From contig CABQIF010000057.1 of NCBI GenBank assembly GCA_902464115.1, forward strand, positions 1 through 12,779: a DNA stretch of 12,779 bases, given 5' to 3'. The DNA is from an uncultured Ruminococcus sp. (lineage in GTDB: Bacteria > Bacillota > Clostridia > Oscillospirales > Ruminococcaceae). The notes under the pieces were generated by a model, which worked only from the letters and a program-made list of their open reading frames with translations, made no database searches and was not told the DNA's origin. The stretch's first letter is position 1, and each line of letters starts with the position of its first letter. This document shows positions 6,707-12,771 of this stretch, in pieces. The position numbers and the translations under genes were made by a program.

Positions 6707-8504
6707 AAAGCAATGTGAACGAATGTTTGAACAGATGCAGCCGCCGAAAGCCGTGGTGCAGCGACTGCAACAGCGGATTCATGCAGAAGAAGCAGCCTCT
6801 CTTGCCGAGCAGCAGCCGAATCGTTCGATTCAAACCCTGCACACCACAACTGCACCACCGCCCCCCAAACGCATTCGCTGTTCTTGGCAGAAATTCTCTG
6901 GCGGTATGGTTGCAGCCGTCTTTCTGCTGAGTATGGGAACGGTGATTGGTTATCATCTGAAACACGGGGAACAAGTTTTTGTCCCCTCTTCAGAATCGAC
7001 CACGGAAGCATTTGGAACACCAAAAACAATCCAATCACTTGTTTTGCAGTATCAGGGACAGAATTTGCAGGAAATGGCGGTTGTCAATCCGGACAGGGTA
7101 GAAGTACAAGACATGTTGGGCGAAGGTTCGCTGATTGATGCAGACGGAGCCACAACCGTTTCGGTCTATCAGGTCTATTTGAAAGACACAGCAACCATAG
7201 AAGAATCGGTTGTGGCAGCAGAATGGAACGGAACGCAGTATTTATTTGTTTTCGTTCCGGACGTTGTCCGAACATTCAAAGATTATCCAATTATGGAAGA
7301 CTGGATTTCCTCCGGCAGTTTTACTTTTTTGGATGAAGACCAGATTACGGAACGCACCTATGAGAACTACACCAACGAGGAATTATCGCCACTATTTACC
7401 TTTTTGCAGAACAATGCGGACAGCATCAATTTTAGCAGCGGACTTTCTTCGGACGCAGATGTACCAGAAGAACAGGTACAGATGACTGACCGGTTTACAT
7501 GGGATTATGCCATTACGATTTCTTCTGACTGGCTGGATCTCTCTGGCGTTTTGTATTTTGATGTCGGGGATGGCGTTTGGAAAATGGATTTGTTGGACAG
7601 ACAGGCTTATTTTCTCAGTACACCGGAAATTTTAACGGAAATGCTCTCAGAAGTTGCCGCTTCTCATGCAGTTGTCCCCAATACACAGAATGGGAATGCA
7701 TCGGAAAACAGTACCTCTGCAACAGGGGAACTGCTGGGCAGAGCTGTCATTGATGGGAGCAACCCCAAAAATACAACGATACAGGACTTGCAACCGCAGC
7801 TATTAAACCAGCCGTTTTCCTTTCAGCAGGCTTCCGGTTCACTGGTGGACTCCTACACAGGAACAGCATCCAGTGGGACAGGAGCAATCGAAGAGATTCG
7901 CAGCCTGACGACCTTTCAGATTGACTTGGCAACCAGAACCAAAGATGTCCTTCGGACTGTAGCGTCACCGCCGGATTCTCAGAGCGACAGCAGGGAAGCG
8001 GCAACATGGGAATATATCTATGCGAATCAGCAGAAACTTTCCATGGAGCAAGTCTGGACGGCAAACAACTGGTATACCATTTATCCGGATTTGCAGTGCT
8101 ATACGGTTTTAGATGCAGGTGCGGACGAGTGGACGAATTATGATACAGCCGTCAATATGTTGGCGGATGGAACTATTTTTGAAGATGGCATTTTTTATTT
8201 GGGACAGGAATTTTCGGCACGCAGCGAAGATTTGGAAGGAGTCGCTGTCCCCCAGAATTTGTTTGTATTTGGAACGGTTTCCTATCTGAACCGGGATTGC
8301 TATCTGGTCGGGAAATATGAAGACGGCAGTATCACACGCTATTTGATTGATATGGAACAGTGGATTGCTTTGAAACGGGAGTCAGTCGGAGCAGATTTCC
8401 AGAAGATAGACTATTTCAAAGAAATTCTGTTTGATGAAGCAGCAACACCTGTTCCGGAAGTTGAGGAAAGCAGCCTGACCGCAGGGATGCAATATTTGCC
8501 CTGA
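6699..8504 (+). CDS. Probable membrane anti-sigma/sensor partner, 601 aa
   Basis: The start is the ATG at 6699, which overlaps the end of the sigma gene and has AAGAGGAGGG (6681-6690) upstream. Residues 1-60 are a short cytoplasmic part with a helical stretch (KAVVQRLQQRIHAEEAASLAEQ) and a proline-containing linker. Residues about 67-85 form the only membrane helix. Residues 86-601 are outside the cell, acidic, Ser/Thr-rich and with many aromatic strand-like segments. I recognise no named extracellular domain, and there is no zinc anti-sigma HxxxCxxC motif. The topology and gene order fit a clostridial anti-sigma factor that holds the sigma factor through its N-terminus and senses a signal outside. 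That role is inferred from context. An ectodomain of over 500 residues is large for this class. Nothing else codes between its stop and the terminator at 8646. Confidence 0.8.
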   Translation: MDKKQCERMFEQMQPPKAVVQRLQQRIHAEEAASLAEQQPNRSIQTLHTTTAPPPPKRIRCSWQKFSGGMVAAVFLLSMGTVIGYHLKHGEQVFVPSSESTTEAFGTPKTIQSLVLQYQGQNLQEMAVVNPDRVEVQDMLGEGSLIDADGATTVSVYQVYLKDTATIEESVVAAEWNGTQYLFVFVPDVVRTFKDYPIMEDWISSGSFTFLDEDQITERTYENYTNEELSPLFTFLQNNADSINFSSGLSSDADVPEEQVQMTDRFTWDYAITISSDWLDLSGVLYFDVGDGVWKMDLLDRQAYFLSTPEILTEMLSEVAASHAVVPNTQNGNASENSTSATGELLGRAVIDGSNPKNTTIQDLQPQLLNQPFSFQQASGSLVDSYTGTASSGTGAIEEIRSLTTFQIDLATRTKDVLRTVASPPDSQSDSREAATWEYIYANQQKLSMEQVWTANNWYTIYPDLQCYTVLDAGADEWTNYDTAVNMLADGTIFEDGIFYLGQEFSARSEDLEGVAVPQNLFVFGTVSYLNRDCYLVGKYEDGSITRYLIDMEQWIALKRESVGADFQKIDYFKEILFDEAATPVPEVEESSLTAGMQYLP

Positions 8505-8645
8505 AATAGAAAAAATAAAAATAGACAGGAAAATCATCGAATCTTTACGGGCAGAAATTGCAGATTGCGGAATATGGCGGCTGAAAAGAAAGAAAAATAG
8601 AATGATCAAAAACAAGGAAATAAACAAGCATATTTGGGATTAAAA

Positions 8646-8686
8646 AAAGACCGCTGTCGTTTGGCGTGGAAACGATAGCGGTCTTT
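8646..8686. terminator. Bidirectional terminator after the sigma/anti-sigma operon
   Basis: AAAGACCGCTGTCGTTT (8646-8662) and AAACGATAGCGGTCTTT (8670-8686) form a 17-bp stem with one G-U pair and a 7-base loop. On the plus strand a T-rich stretch follows; on the minus strand seven T follow (8648-8642). It stands between convergent operons. The 8505-8645 stretch before it holds no gene I can support. Confidence 0.88.
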
Positions 8687-8702
8687 CGTTGTTTGTAAAG
8701 AG

Positions 8703-8737
8703 AAAAAAGAAACAGCCCGAACAAATCGGACTGTTTC
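8703..8737 (-). terminator. Terminator after tRNA-Gly
   Basis: On the minus strand GAAACAGTCCGA (8737-8726) pairs with TCGGGCTGTTTC (8720-8709), 12 bp with one G-U pair and a 5-base loop, followed by six T (8708-8703). It lies only eight bases after the tRNA CCA end. Confidence 0.9.
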
Positions 8738-8745
8738 CTAAAATC

Positions 8746-8819
8746 TGGAGCGGGCGACGAGAATCGAACTCGCAACCTCAGCTTGGGAAGCTGATGTTTT
8801 ACCACTAAACTACGCCCGC
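8746..8819 (-). tRNA. tRNA-Gly, anticodon CCC
   Basis: A 74-base cloverleaf with encoded CCA. The acceptor stem GCGGGCG/CGCCCGC is perfect, the D stem is GTTT/AAAC, the anticodon stem TCAGC/GCTGA encloses the loop TTCCCAA, and the T arm carries TTCGATT. Position 34-36 reads CCC, so it decodes GGG. Its 5' end lies 12 bases downstream of the stop codon of the protein gene at 8832-9623, and I see no good promoter of its own. Confidence 0.96.
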
Positions 8820-8824
8820 AAAAA

Positions 8825-8840
8825 ACCGGAATCATCCGGC
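8825..8840 (-). promoter_or_regulatory. Hairpin with U run holding the stop codon, next to tRNA-Gly
   Basis: On the minus strand CCGGA (8839-8835) and TCCGG (8830-8826) form a 5-bp stem, extended by one G-U pair. The four-base loop TGAT contains the stop codon of the upstream gene. Six T follow (8825-8820), and then the first base of tRNA-Gly. This has the form of a short intrinsic terminator, but the stem is weak and a ribosome finishing the gene would cover it. Confidence 0.5.
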
Positions 8841-9623
8841 ATTTTGCTGAAAATGACAATCATCTAACTGTACATATTCTCCATCCTGTAAGGTGATGGA
8901 ATCGGTATAACTGCCCTTGGATTTGGGAAGCGGCTGCGGAGAAGCCATTTGACTGTAAATCTGGTAACCAGCAGTTTCCGGATAAACATACTCGCCCTTG
9001 TCCAGTTCCAGTTGATACGTGCCTGCTGGAATGTCTTTTCCGACTTGGTACATACCATCATGTACAAATGGTTCTAATGCAATCGAAACCTGTTCGGTAT
9101 CATAAAAGTTTGCCCATGAGATGTGCAGAAACTGCCCGTCTATCACCTGAAAATAAACCTGATTCGGGTGAAATGTTTGACTTGTCAAAACTGCATCAGA
9201 ATCGTTCGGGTCAGAACTGGAAGAAATTTGCATCACGAACTTCTGGTCTCCGGAAGGCCCATCATAGACCGCCAGATACGTTCCGGCTGGCAGGTCAACC
9301 CCGACTTCATAGTCGCCAGAAGTGTAGATGCCGTTGTGGACATCCTGAGCGGCAGTCTTTGCAGCGGTTGCCGGTTCGGTTTCCACCTGCTTGGCAGCTG
9401 CACGGGCTGGCTTGGTTGGCGTTGTGACCGCCGTTGTTGTCACTGTAGTGGATGCGTGATGGTTGATCAGACGTTCTGCTTTTTGAGCAGTGCGAGCAAT
9501 TCGGAATCCAACCCCTGCCAACAGCAAGATGGCTGGAACAAGTGCAAAGGCAATGCCTTTTCCTTTTGCGTGTGACTTTGGTGGTTCGCCAAAAGAATCT
9601 TCTGGTTCAGAATGGTTCCACAT
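8832..9623 (-). CDS. Membrane-anchored protein with two VGxDxPAGTY repeats, 263 aa
   Basis: The start is the ATG at 9623 with AGGGGG about ten bases upstream; any longer reading runs back into tRNA-Thr. Residues 1-22 are cytoplasmic, 24-40 form one membrane helix followed by RIAR, and 56-92 are a Thr/Ala-rich extended linker. The outer part holds two related domains. The first is about 97-181, with DYEVGVDLPAGTYLAVYDG, and the second about 188-260, with MYQVGKDIPAGTYQLELD. Each is strand-rich and ends in a similar segment (QFLHISWANF and EYVQLDDCHF). This VGxDIPAGxY module is common in secreted and membrane proteins of Firmicutes, with no known activity as far as I know. The gene sits between two tRNA genes and appears to share their transcript. 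Confidence 0.85.
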   Translation of the reverse strand: MWNHSEPEDSFGEPPKSHAKGKGIAFALVPAILLLAGVGFRIARTAQKAERLINHHASTTVTTTAVTTPTKPARAAAKQVETEPATAAKTAAQDVHNGIYTSGDYEVGVDLPAGTYLAVYDGPSGDQKFVMQISSSSDPNDSDAVLTSQTFHPNQVYFQVIDGQFLHISWANFYDTEQVSIALEPFVHDGMYQVGKDIPAGTYQLELDKGEYVYPETAGYQIYSQMASPQPLPKSKGSYTDSITLQDGEYVQLDDCHFQQNAG

Positions 9624-9682
9624 GGTCTTGTCGCCCCCTGTCTGTTCGCTTGCTTGCCCTCTTTGCTTGTCCGCTCTTGTCC
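9624..9682 (-). promoter_or_regulatory. U-free leader before the PAGTY-repeat gene
   Basis: The 59 bases just before the start codon contain no T on the minus strand and are rich in G and A, with repeated GGACAAG and GCAAGC words and the ribosome site near the end. No promoter is visible in this stretch, so the leader is probably made by processing of the tRNA-Thr transcript. An unstructured, U-free leader could keep the ribosome site open (inference). Confidence 0.45.
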
Positions 9683-9706
9683 ATCGGTGAAATTTAGGTA
9701 AAAAAA

Positions 9707-9782
9707 TGGAGCTGGAAACGTGACTTGAACACGCGACCTGCGCATTACGAATGCGCTGCTCTACCAACTGAGCTATTCCAGC
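9707..9782 (-). tRNA. tRNA-Thr, anticodon CGU
   Basis: A 76-base cloverleaf with encoded CCA. The acceptor stem GCTGGAA/TTCCAGC is perfect. The D arm is GCTCAGTTGGTAGAGC, the anticodon stem GCGCA/TGCGC encloses TTCGTAA, and the T arm carries TTCAAGT. Position 34-36 reads CGT, so it decodes ACG. A run of seven T follows the CCA end, without a dedicated hairpin. Confidence 0.97.
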
Positions 9783-9828
9783 AAAATGTTATCAGATTTT
9801 TCTCGGTGCGGTACACAGTAACAAATAT

Positions 9829-9856
9829 ATTATAGCATATTTTCTGAATTTGTCAA
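9829..9856 (-). promoter_or_regulatory. Strong promoter of the tRNA-Thr operon
   Basis: Both hexamers match the consensus exactly on the minus strand: TTGACA (9856-9851) and TATAAT (9834-9829), 16 bases apart. Transcription should begin near 9822, about 40 bases before the mature tRNA-Thr end. Confidence 0.9.
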
Positions 9857-9895
9857 GGGGTTTTCAAAAAAATCTCTGAAAATTGCATTTTGCAG

Positions 9896-9924
9896 TTGAA
9901 ATTTAAAAATAAGTATGGTATAAT
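9896..9924 (+). promoter_or_regulatory. Tandem promoter P1 of the signal-peptidase-like gene
   Basis: TTGAAA (9896-9901), a 17-base spacer and TATAAT (9919-9924), with TGG before the -10. Transcription should start near 9931 and give a leader of about 155 bases. That leader can form a small stem, CTGCC (9945-9949) with GGCAG (9956-9960). P1 diverges from the tRNA-Thr promoter. Confidence 0.8.
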
Positions 9925-10011
9925 GAGAGCAATCTCTTTATTTCCTGCCAAAAACGGCAGAAAATCGGCATCTTTTGCAGAAAGTAAAAAAATTCGGAAA
10001 AAAAGCAAAAA

Positions 10012-10027
10012 GGAAATTGAAATTTCC
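10012..10027. repeat. 7-2-7 palindrome over the -35 of promoter P2
   Basis: GGAAATT-GA-AATTTCC is a perfect inverted repeat covering the -35 hexamer (10017-10022) of the second promoter. The position suits a repressor or activator site. P1 has the same TTGAAATTT core but not the full palindrome. Confidence 0.4.
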
Positions 10028-10045
10028 CAAAAAGTATGTTATAAT
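10017..10045 (+). promoter_or_regulatory. Tandem promoter P2 of the signal-peptidase-like gene
   Basis: TTGAAA (10017-10022), a 17-base spacer and TATAAT (10040-10045), with TGT before the -10. Transcription should start near 10052, about 34 bases before the ATG. It shares TTGAAATTT, AGTATG and TATAAT with P1 at identical spacing. Confidence 0.85.
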
Positions 10046-10085
10046 AAGGTGAGAAATACAAACTGTGTCAAAGGAAGGGAACATC

Positions 10086-11453
10086 ATGAAAAAAAAGAAA
10101 TCGCTATCCATTTTGGGCATCGTTGCCGCAGTTCTCCTGCTGATCGTTGTCCTGATCACGCTGACGCTGAATGTTTTATTCTCGCAGCATGATACGCCGA
10201 AAATTTTTGGCAACTATGTCTATCTGATGGAATCAGACAGCATGGAAGTCAAACCAAGCACGGACGGTTCTACCACGATTGATGCGAGTGCATCCATTCA
10301 CGCAAAAACAGCTGTTATCTGTAAGGCATACGATGGCAGCGAACCGCTTTCCAAGAACAATGCAATTTTGTGCGTATTGGCACCGGAAGACACTTCTTCC
10401 GATAAGGACAAGGAAGGCATGGCAATTCGCCGGATTCTGAACATTGCTTCGGATGAAGAAACAGGCATCATGAAGTATTATCCGACCACTATGCAGGTGG
10501 ACACCATCGGTACAGAACCAGCAATCACCGTAGACAGTGTGCGTGGTATTTGCCGGTATGAAAGTGCTCAGCTTTACAGCTTTATTCAGTTTGCAACTGG
10601 ATTCAGCGGCATTATTGTTCTGCTGGCACTGCCTTGCGTATTGCTGATTGCTCTGCTGGTTGTTGCATTGGTACGCAGAAGTGCAAACAAGCGAGAAGAT
10701 GATGCATATGCATTTGAAGAAAGCTATGATGAACTGCCGGGCGAAGAAGATTACAATTATGATGATGAAGACTATGAAGACGAGGACTTCGTGAACGATG
10801 TACCGCAGACGACTTATCAAACCAGAAGCGGCAACACCGGAACGTATAACACAGGTTCTTACAACATGGACAGCAGCTATCCAAGCTATGGAAATACGGC
10901 TGTTCAGAACGCACAGACTTCATCATTTGAAACCAAGAAGTCGTCTATCTCGCAGAACTTTGAACGGAAGGCAGTCAATCCGAATTCTGCATTCCAGAAG
11001 GCAAAGACCATGCAGTTTCAGGCACAAAAGAATGTACCGATTCCGGAACAGCCGTATGAATCTATTGCACCGCAGCAGCCGGAAAACAATGGCTATGTTG
11101 GAAAGTATGGTGCAGATGTACCGGTTGCTGAACCGGTACAGGAAGCACCGCAGCAGGAACAGACTTACCATGGTGCACATGAAGCTCCATCTGGCAGCTC
11201 GTCCACAAGTTCTAAGACATTCTTGTCCTCCACTGGTACATTCAAGCGTCCGAATGTGGATGACATCTTTGGTAACGATCCATTCGCTACACGGAGCACC
11301 TCCACATCCAGAACACCACAGCGTTCTACTGCAAAGCCATTTGCTGCAAGACCTGCTGCAAAGCCGGCATCCCGCAGACCAGCTTCTTCTTATGATACCG
11401 CATCGGTAGATGATTTGGTAGCAATGATTGAAAATCAGAAGAAAAAGCTGTAA
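10086..11453 (+). CDS. Signal-peptidase-I-like membrane protein with long disordered tail, 455 aa
   Basis: The ATG at 10086 has AAAGGAAGGG seven bases upstream; a GTG at 10065 has none. Residues about 8-32 and 174-198 are membrane helices, and the basic N-terminus places residues 33-173 outside. This outer domain follows the order of SipW-like (ER-type) signal peptidases: IFGNYVYLMESDSME (40-54), like the family's 'fGyxxyvVxSgSMeP' with the nucleophile at S52; a strand near 73-80; AIRRILNI (113-120), where the family has 'vHRIv' (or 'vKRii' in bacterial types); and a final TVDSVRGICRY strand before helix two. The His/Lys general base is Arg here (R115), and the Pro after SME is shifted. It is therefore probably inactive or altered. 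The cytoplasmic tail has an acidic patch (205-236), a Tyr/Ser/Gln/Pro-rich stretch and a basic end (SVDDLVAMIENQKKKL). The family link is my reading of motifs and not certain. Confidence 0.7.
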   Translation: MKKKKSLSILGIVAAVLLLIVVLITLTLNVLFSQHDTPKIFGNYVYLMESDSMEVKPSTDGSTTIDASASIHAKTAVICKAYDGSEPLSKNNAILCVLAPEDTSSDKDKEGMAIRRILNIASDEETGIMKYYPTTMQVDTIGTEPAITVDSVRGICRYESAQLYSFIQFATGFSGIIVLLALPCVLLIALLVVALVRRSANKREDDAYAFEESYDELPGEEDYNYDDEDYEDEDFVNDVPQTTYQTRSGNTGTYNTGSYNMDSSYPSYGNTAVQNAQTSSFETKKSSISQNFERKAVNPNSAFQKAKTMQFQAQKNVPIPEQPYESIAPQQPENNGYVGKYGADVPVAEPVQEAPQQEQTYHGAHEAPSGSSSTSSKTFLSSTGTFKRPNVDDIFGNDPFATRSTSTSRTPQRSTAKPFAARPAAKPASRRPASSYDTASVDDLVAMIENQKKKL

Positions 11454-11478
11454 GTAAATTTTCTTTTTGCATGAGATG

Positions 11479-11514
11479 AAAAACGTCCCTGTCAGATTCG
11501 ACAGGGACGTTTTT
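11479..11514. terminator. Bidirectional terminator between convergent genes
   Basis: A perfect 15-bp stem, AAAAACGTCCCTGTC (11479-11493) with GACAGGGACGTTTTT (11500-11514), around a 6-base loop. Its A/T ends give U runs in both directions. It serves the signal-peptidase-like gene and the converging gene whose stop is at 11520. Confidence 0.95.
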
Positions 11515-11519
11515 GTTAT

Positions 11520-12602
11520 TTAATAAAATCGGTAATCTGCAATGTCATACAGCATAATTTGATAGTTGTTCAGGAACGTAGAGCGTCTTCGACGTGGAAT
11601 GTTTGCGTGTAATTGTAGGTTGTTGTATGCATTGTAAAGTGGGATTTTTAGCAGGTAGCCTTGTTTGGTATCGGTATTGATGGATTCCAGATTCGCATGA
11701 TACATCTTGCAGAAATTCTGTAAGACTGCATTAGTCAGATAATAATCCCGCTTTGCAGCTTCTCCATTTGGCTGAGGCAAAATCGCTGATTCTGTTTTTG
11801 GGAAGTCGCTTTCGTTTTTTTTTGTTTGAATGGAGAGAATGGCTGTCTTTCTCTCAGAAAAAACATGTAGGAAAACGGCCTGTTTCGATTGGGATGGGTC
11901 GTGAGAGAGCAGTTGTATCATCAGGCAGAGCAACGAGAAGCAGAGTCGAGCTTCGTTGCAGAGTACCCAGATTTTTGTTTCCGCCTGTATTTTCAGGGAA
12001 ATTCTTCGTCCCAGTGTTTCCTTGCAGTTTTGTGAGAAGTCAAACAGCAAGCGGGATAGTTCCACCGGCTGAAGGGTCATGCTCTCAGATTCCGCATATT
12101 TTCCTAACTCTGTATAATAGCTGGTACGCTGTAGCATACTGCAGCATGCGTGCATGACATCATTTAAGTCAGAGAAAATCGCTTCCTGTTCTAAGTCGCC
12201 GATGTTGTTGGATTCTACTTCATTATAAATCTGTTGTGCAATGACAGAAATTTGAGAAACGGCTTCTCGTTGATTGGCGAGAAATTCTTGACAAATTCCC
12301 CGGAAATTTTTCTCTTTCATGATGTTGGTCAAGATTGGCTCAGTTGTGATTTTTAAAATAGTACAGTGCAACTCTGTGCTCTGTTGCACTTCCGCAGCGT
12401 ACAAAAGCGATTCATGCCAGAATAACTGACTGCCCGTGTTGGAAGCTACAGTTTTCAGCAACGCTTGACAGTCATCTTCCGACTGTAATGGCTTGGAAAT
12501 ATCGTTTTTCCAAATACAGGTATTCGTTTCATCGAAGACCCATACCTGACGGGTTTCGTTTGCATAGAGGGCTTTTAAAAATTGCAGTGTTTCTGTCGTC
12601 AT
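11520..12602 (-). CDS. Degenerate histidine-kinase-like protein, 360 aa
   Basis: The ATG at 12602 follows AAAGGGG by seven to eight bases; a longer reading from 12713 lacks a ribosome site. There is no membrane helix or signal peptide, so it should be cytoplasmic. Residues 1-95 look like a small PAS-like sensor fold (WVFDETNTCIWKN). Residues about 100-170 are helical and resemble a dimerization domain: FLANQREAVSQI (107-118) aligns with 'FLANvSHELRTPL', but the phospho-acceptor His is replaced. Residues about 178-325 follow the outline of a HATPase domain, with NEARLCFSLLCLMIQLLSHD where the N-box should be and GYLLKIPLYN like the final 'GxxFxxxLPL' strand. The N-box asparagines and the glycine boxes are absent. 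It may be a pseudokinase or a scaffold. No response regulator is next to it. Confidence 0.7.
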   Translation of the reverse strand: MTTETLQFLKALYANETRQVWVFDETNTCIWKNDISKPLQSEDDCQALLKTVASNTGSQLFWHESLLYAAEVQQSTELHCTILKITTEPILTNIMKEKNFRGICQEFLANQREAVSQISVIAQQIYNEVESNNIGDLEQEAIFSDLNDVMHACCSMLQRTSYYTELGKYAESESMTLQPVELSRLLFDFSQNCKETLGRRISLKIQAETKIWVLCNEARLCFSLLCLMIQLLSHDPSQSKQAVFLHVFSERKTAILSIQTKKNESDFPKTESAILPQPNGEAAKRDYYLTNAVLQNFCKMYHANLESINTDTKQGYLLKIPLYNAYNNLQLHANIPRRRRSTFLNNYQIMLYDIADYRFY

Positions 12603-12765
12603 TGCAGACCCCTTTCTGTTGAGTGTCATTTCTGTCAAAGGCAAAGTTATAGTATTTACAGAATATGCACGAAAAAGAAATGTTTTCTTCATATGCAGAA
12701 AAAGATTCTGCACAATTTGAAAGAAAAGATAGATTCTCGTGGCAGCAGTTCAAATGCTTCCTTTT

Positions 12766-12771
12766 ATTATA
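12766..12771 (-). promoter_or_regulatory. Possible -10 element upstream of the kinase-like gene
   Basis: TATAAT on the minus strand (12771-12766) close to the window edge; any -35 would fall outside. It would give a leader of about 155 bases. A nearer candidate, TATAAC at about 12650-12645, has no recognisable -35. The 12603-12779 stretch otherwise holds only a doubtful Cys-rich short reading frame. Confidence 0.3.

Noticed and set aside
9624..9767. Longer N-terminus of the PAGTY-repeat protein
   Set aside because: It would run through tRNA-Thr and has no ribosome site; the ATG at 9623 does.
9938..10820. Minus-strand frames opposite the signal-peptidase-like gene
   Set aside because: They are antisense shadows with no ribosome sites, and the plus-strand gene has promoters, a ribosome site and a terminator.
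10798..11409. 203-residue His/Arg/Ser-rich frame in the tail region of the signal-peptidase-like gene
   Set aside because: It is an out-of-frame reading of a low-complexity tail and has no start signal.
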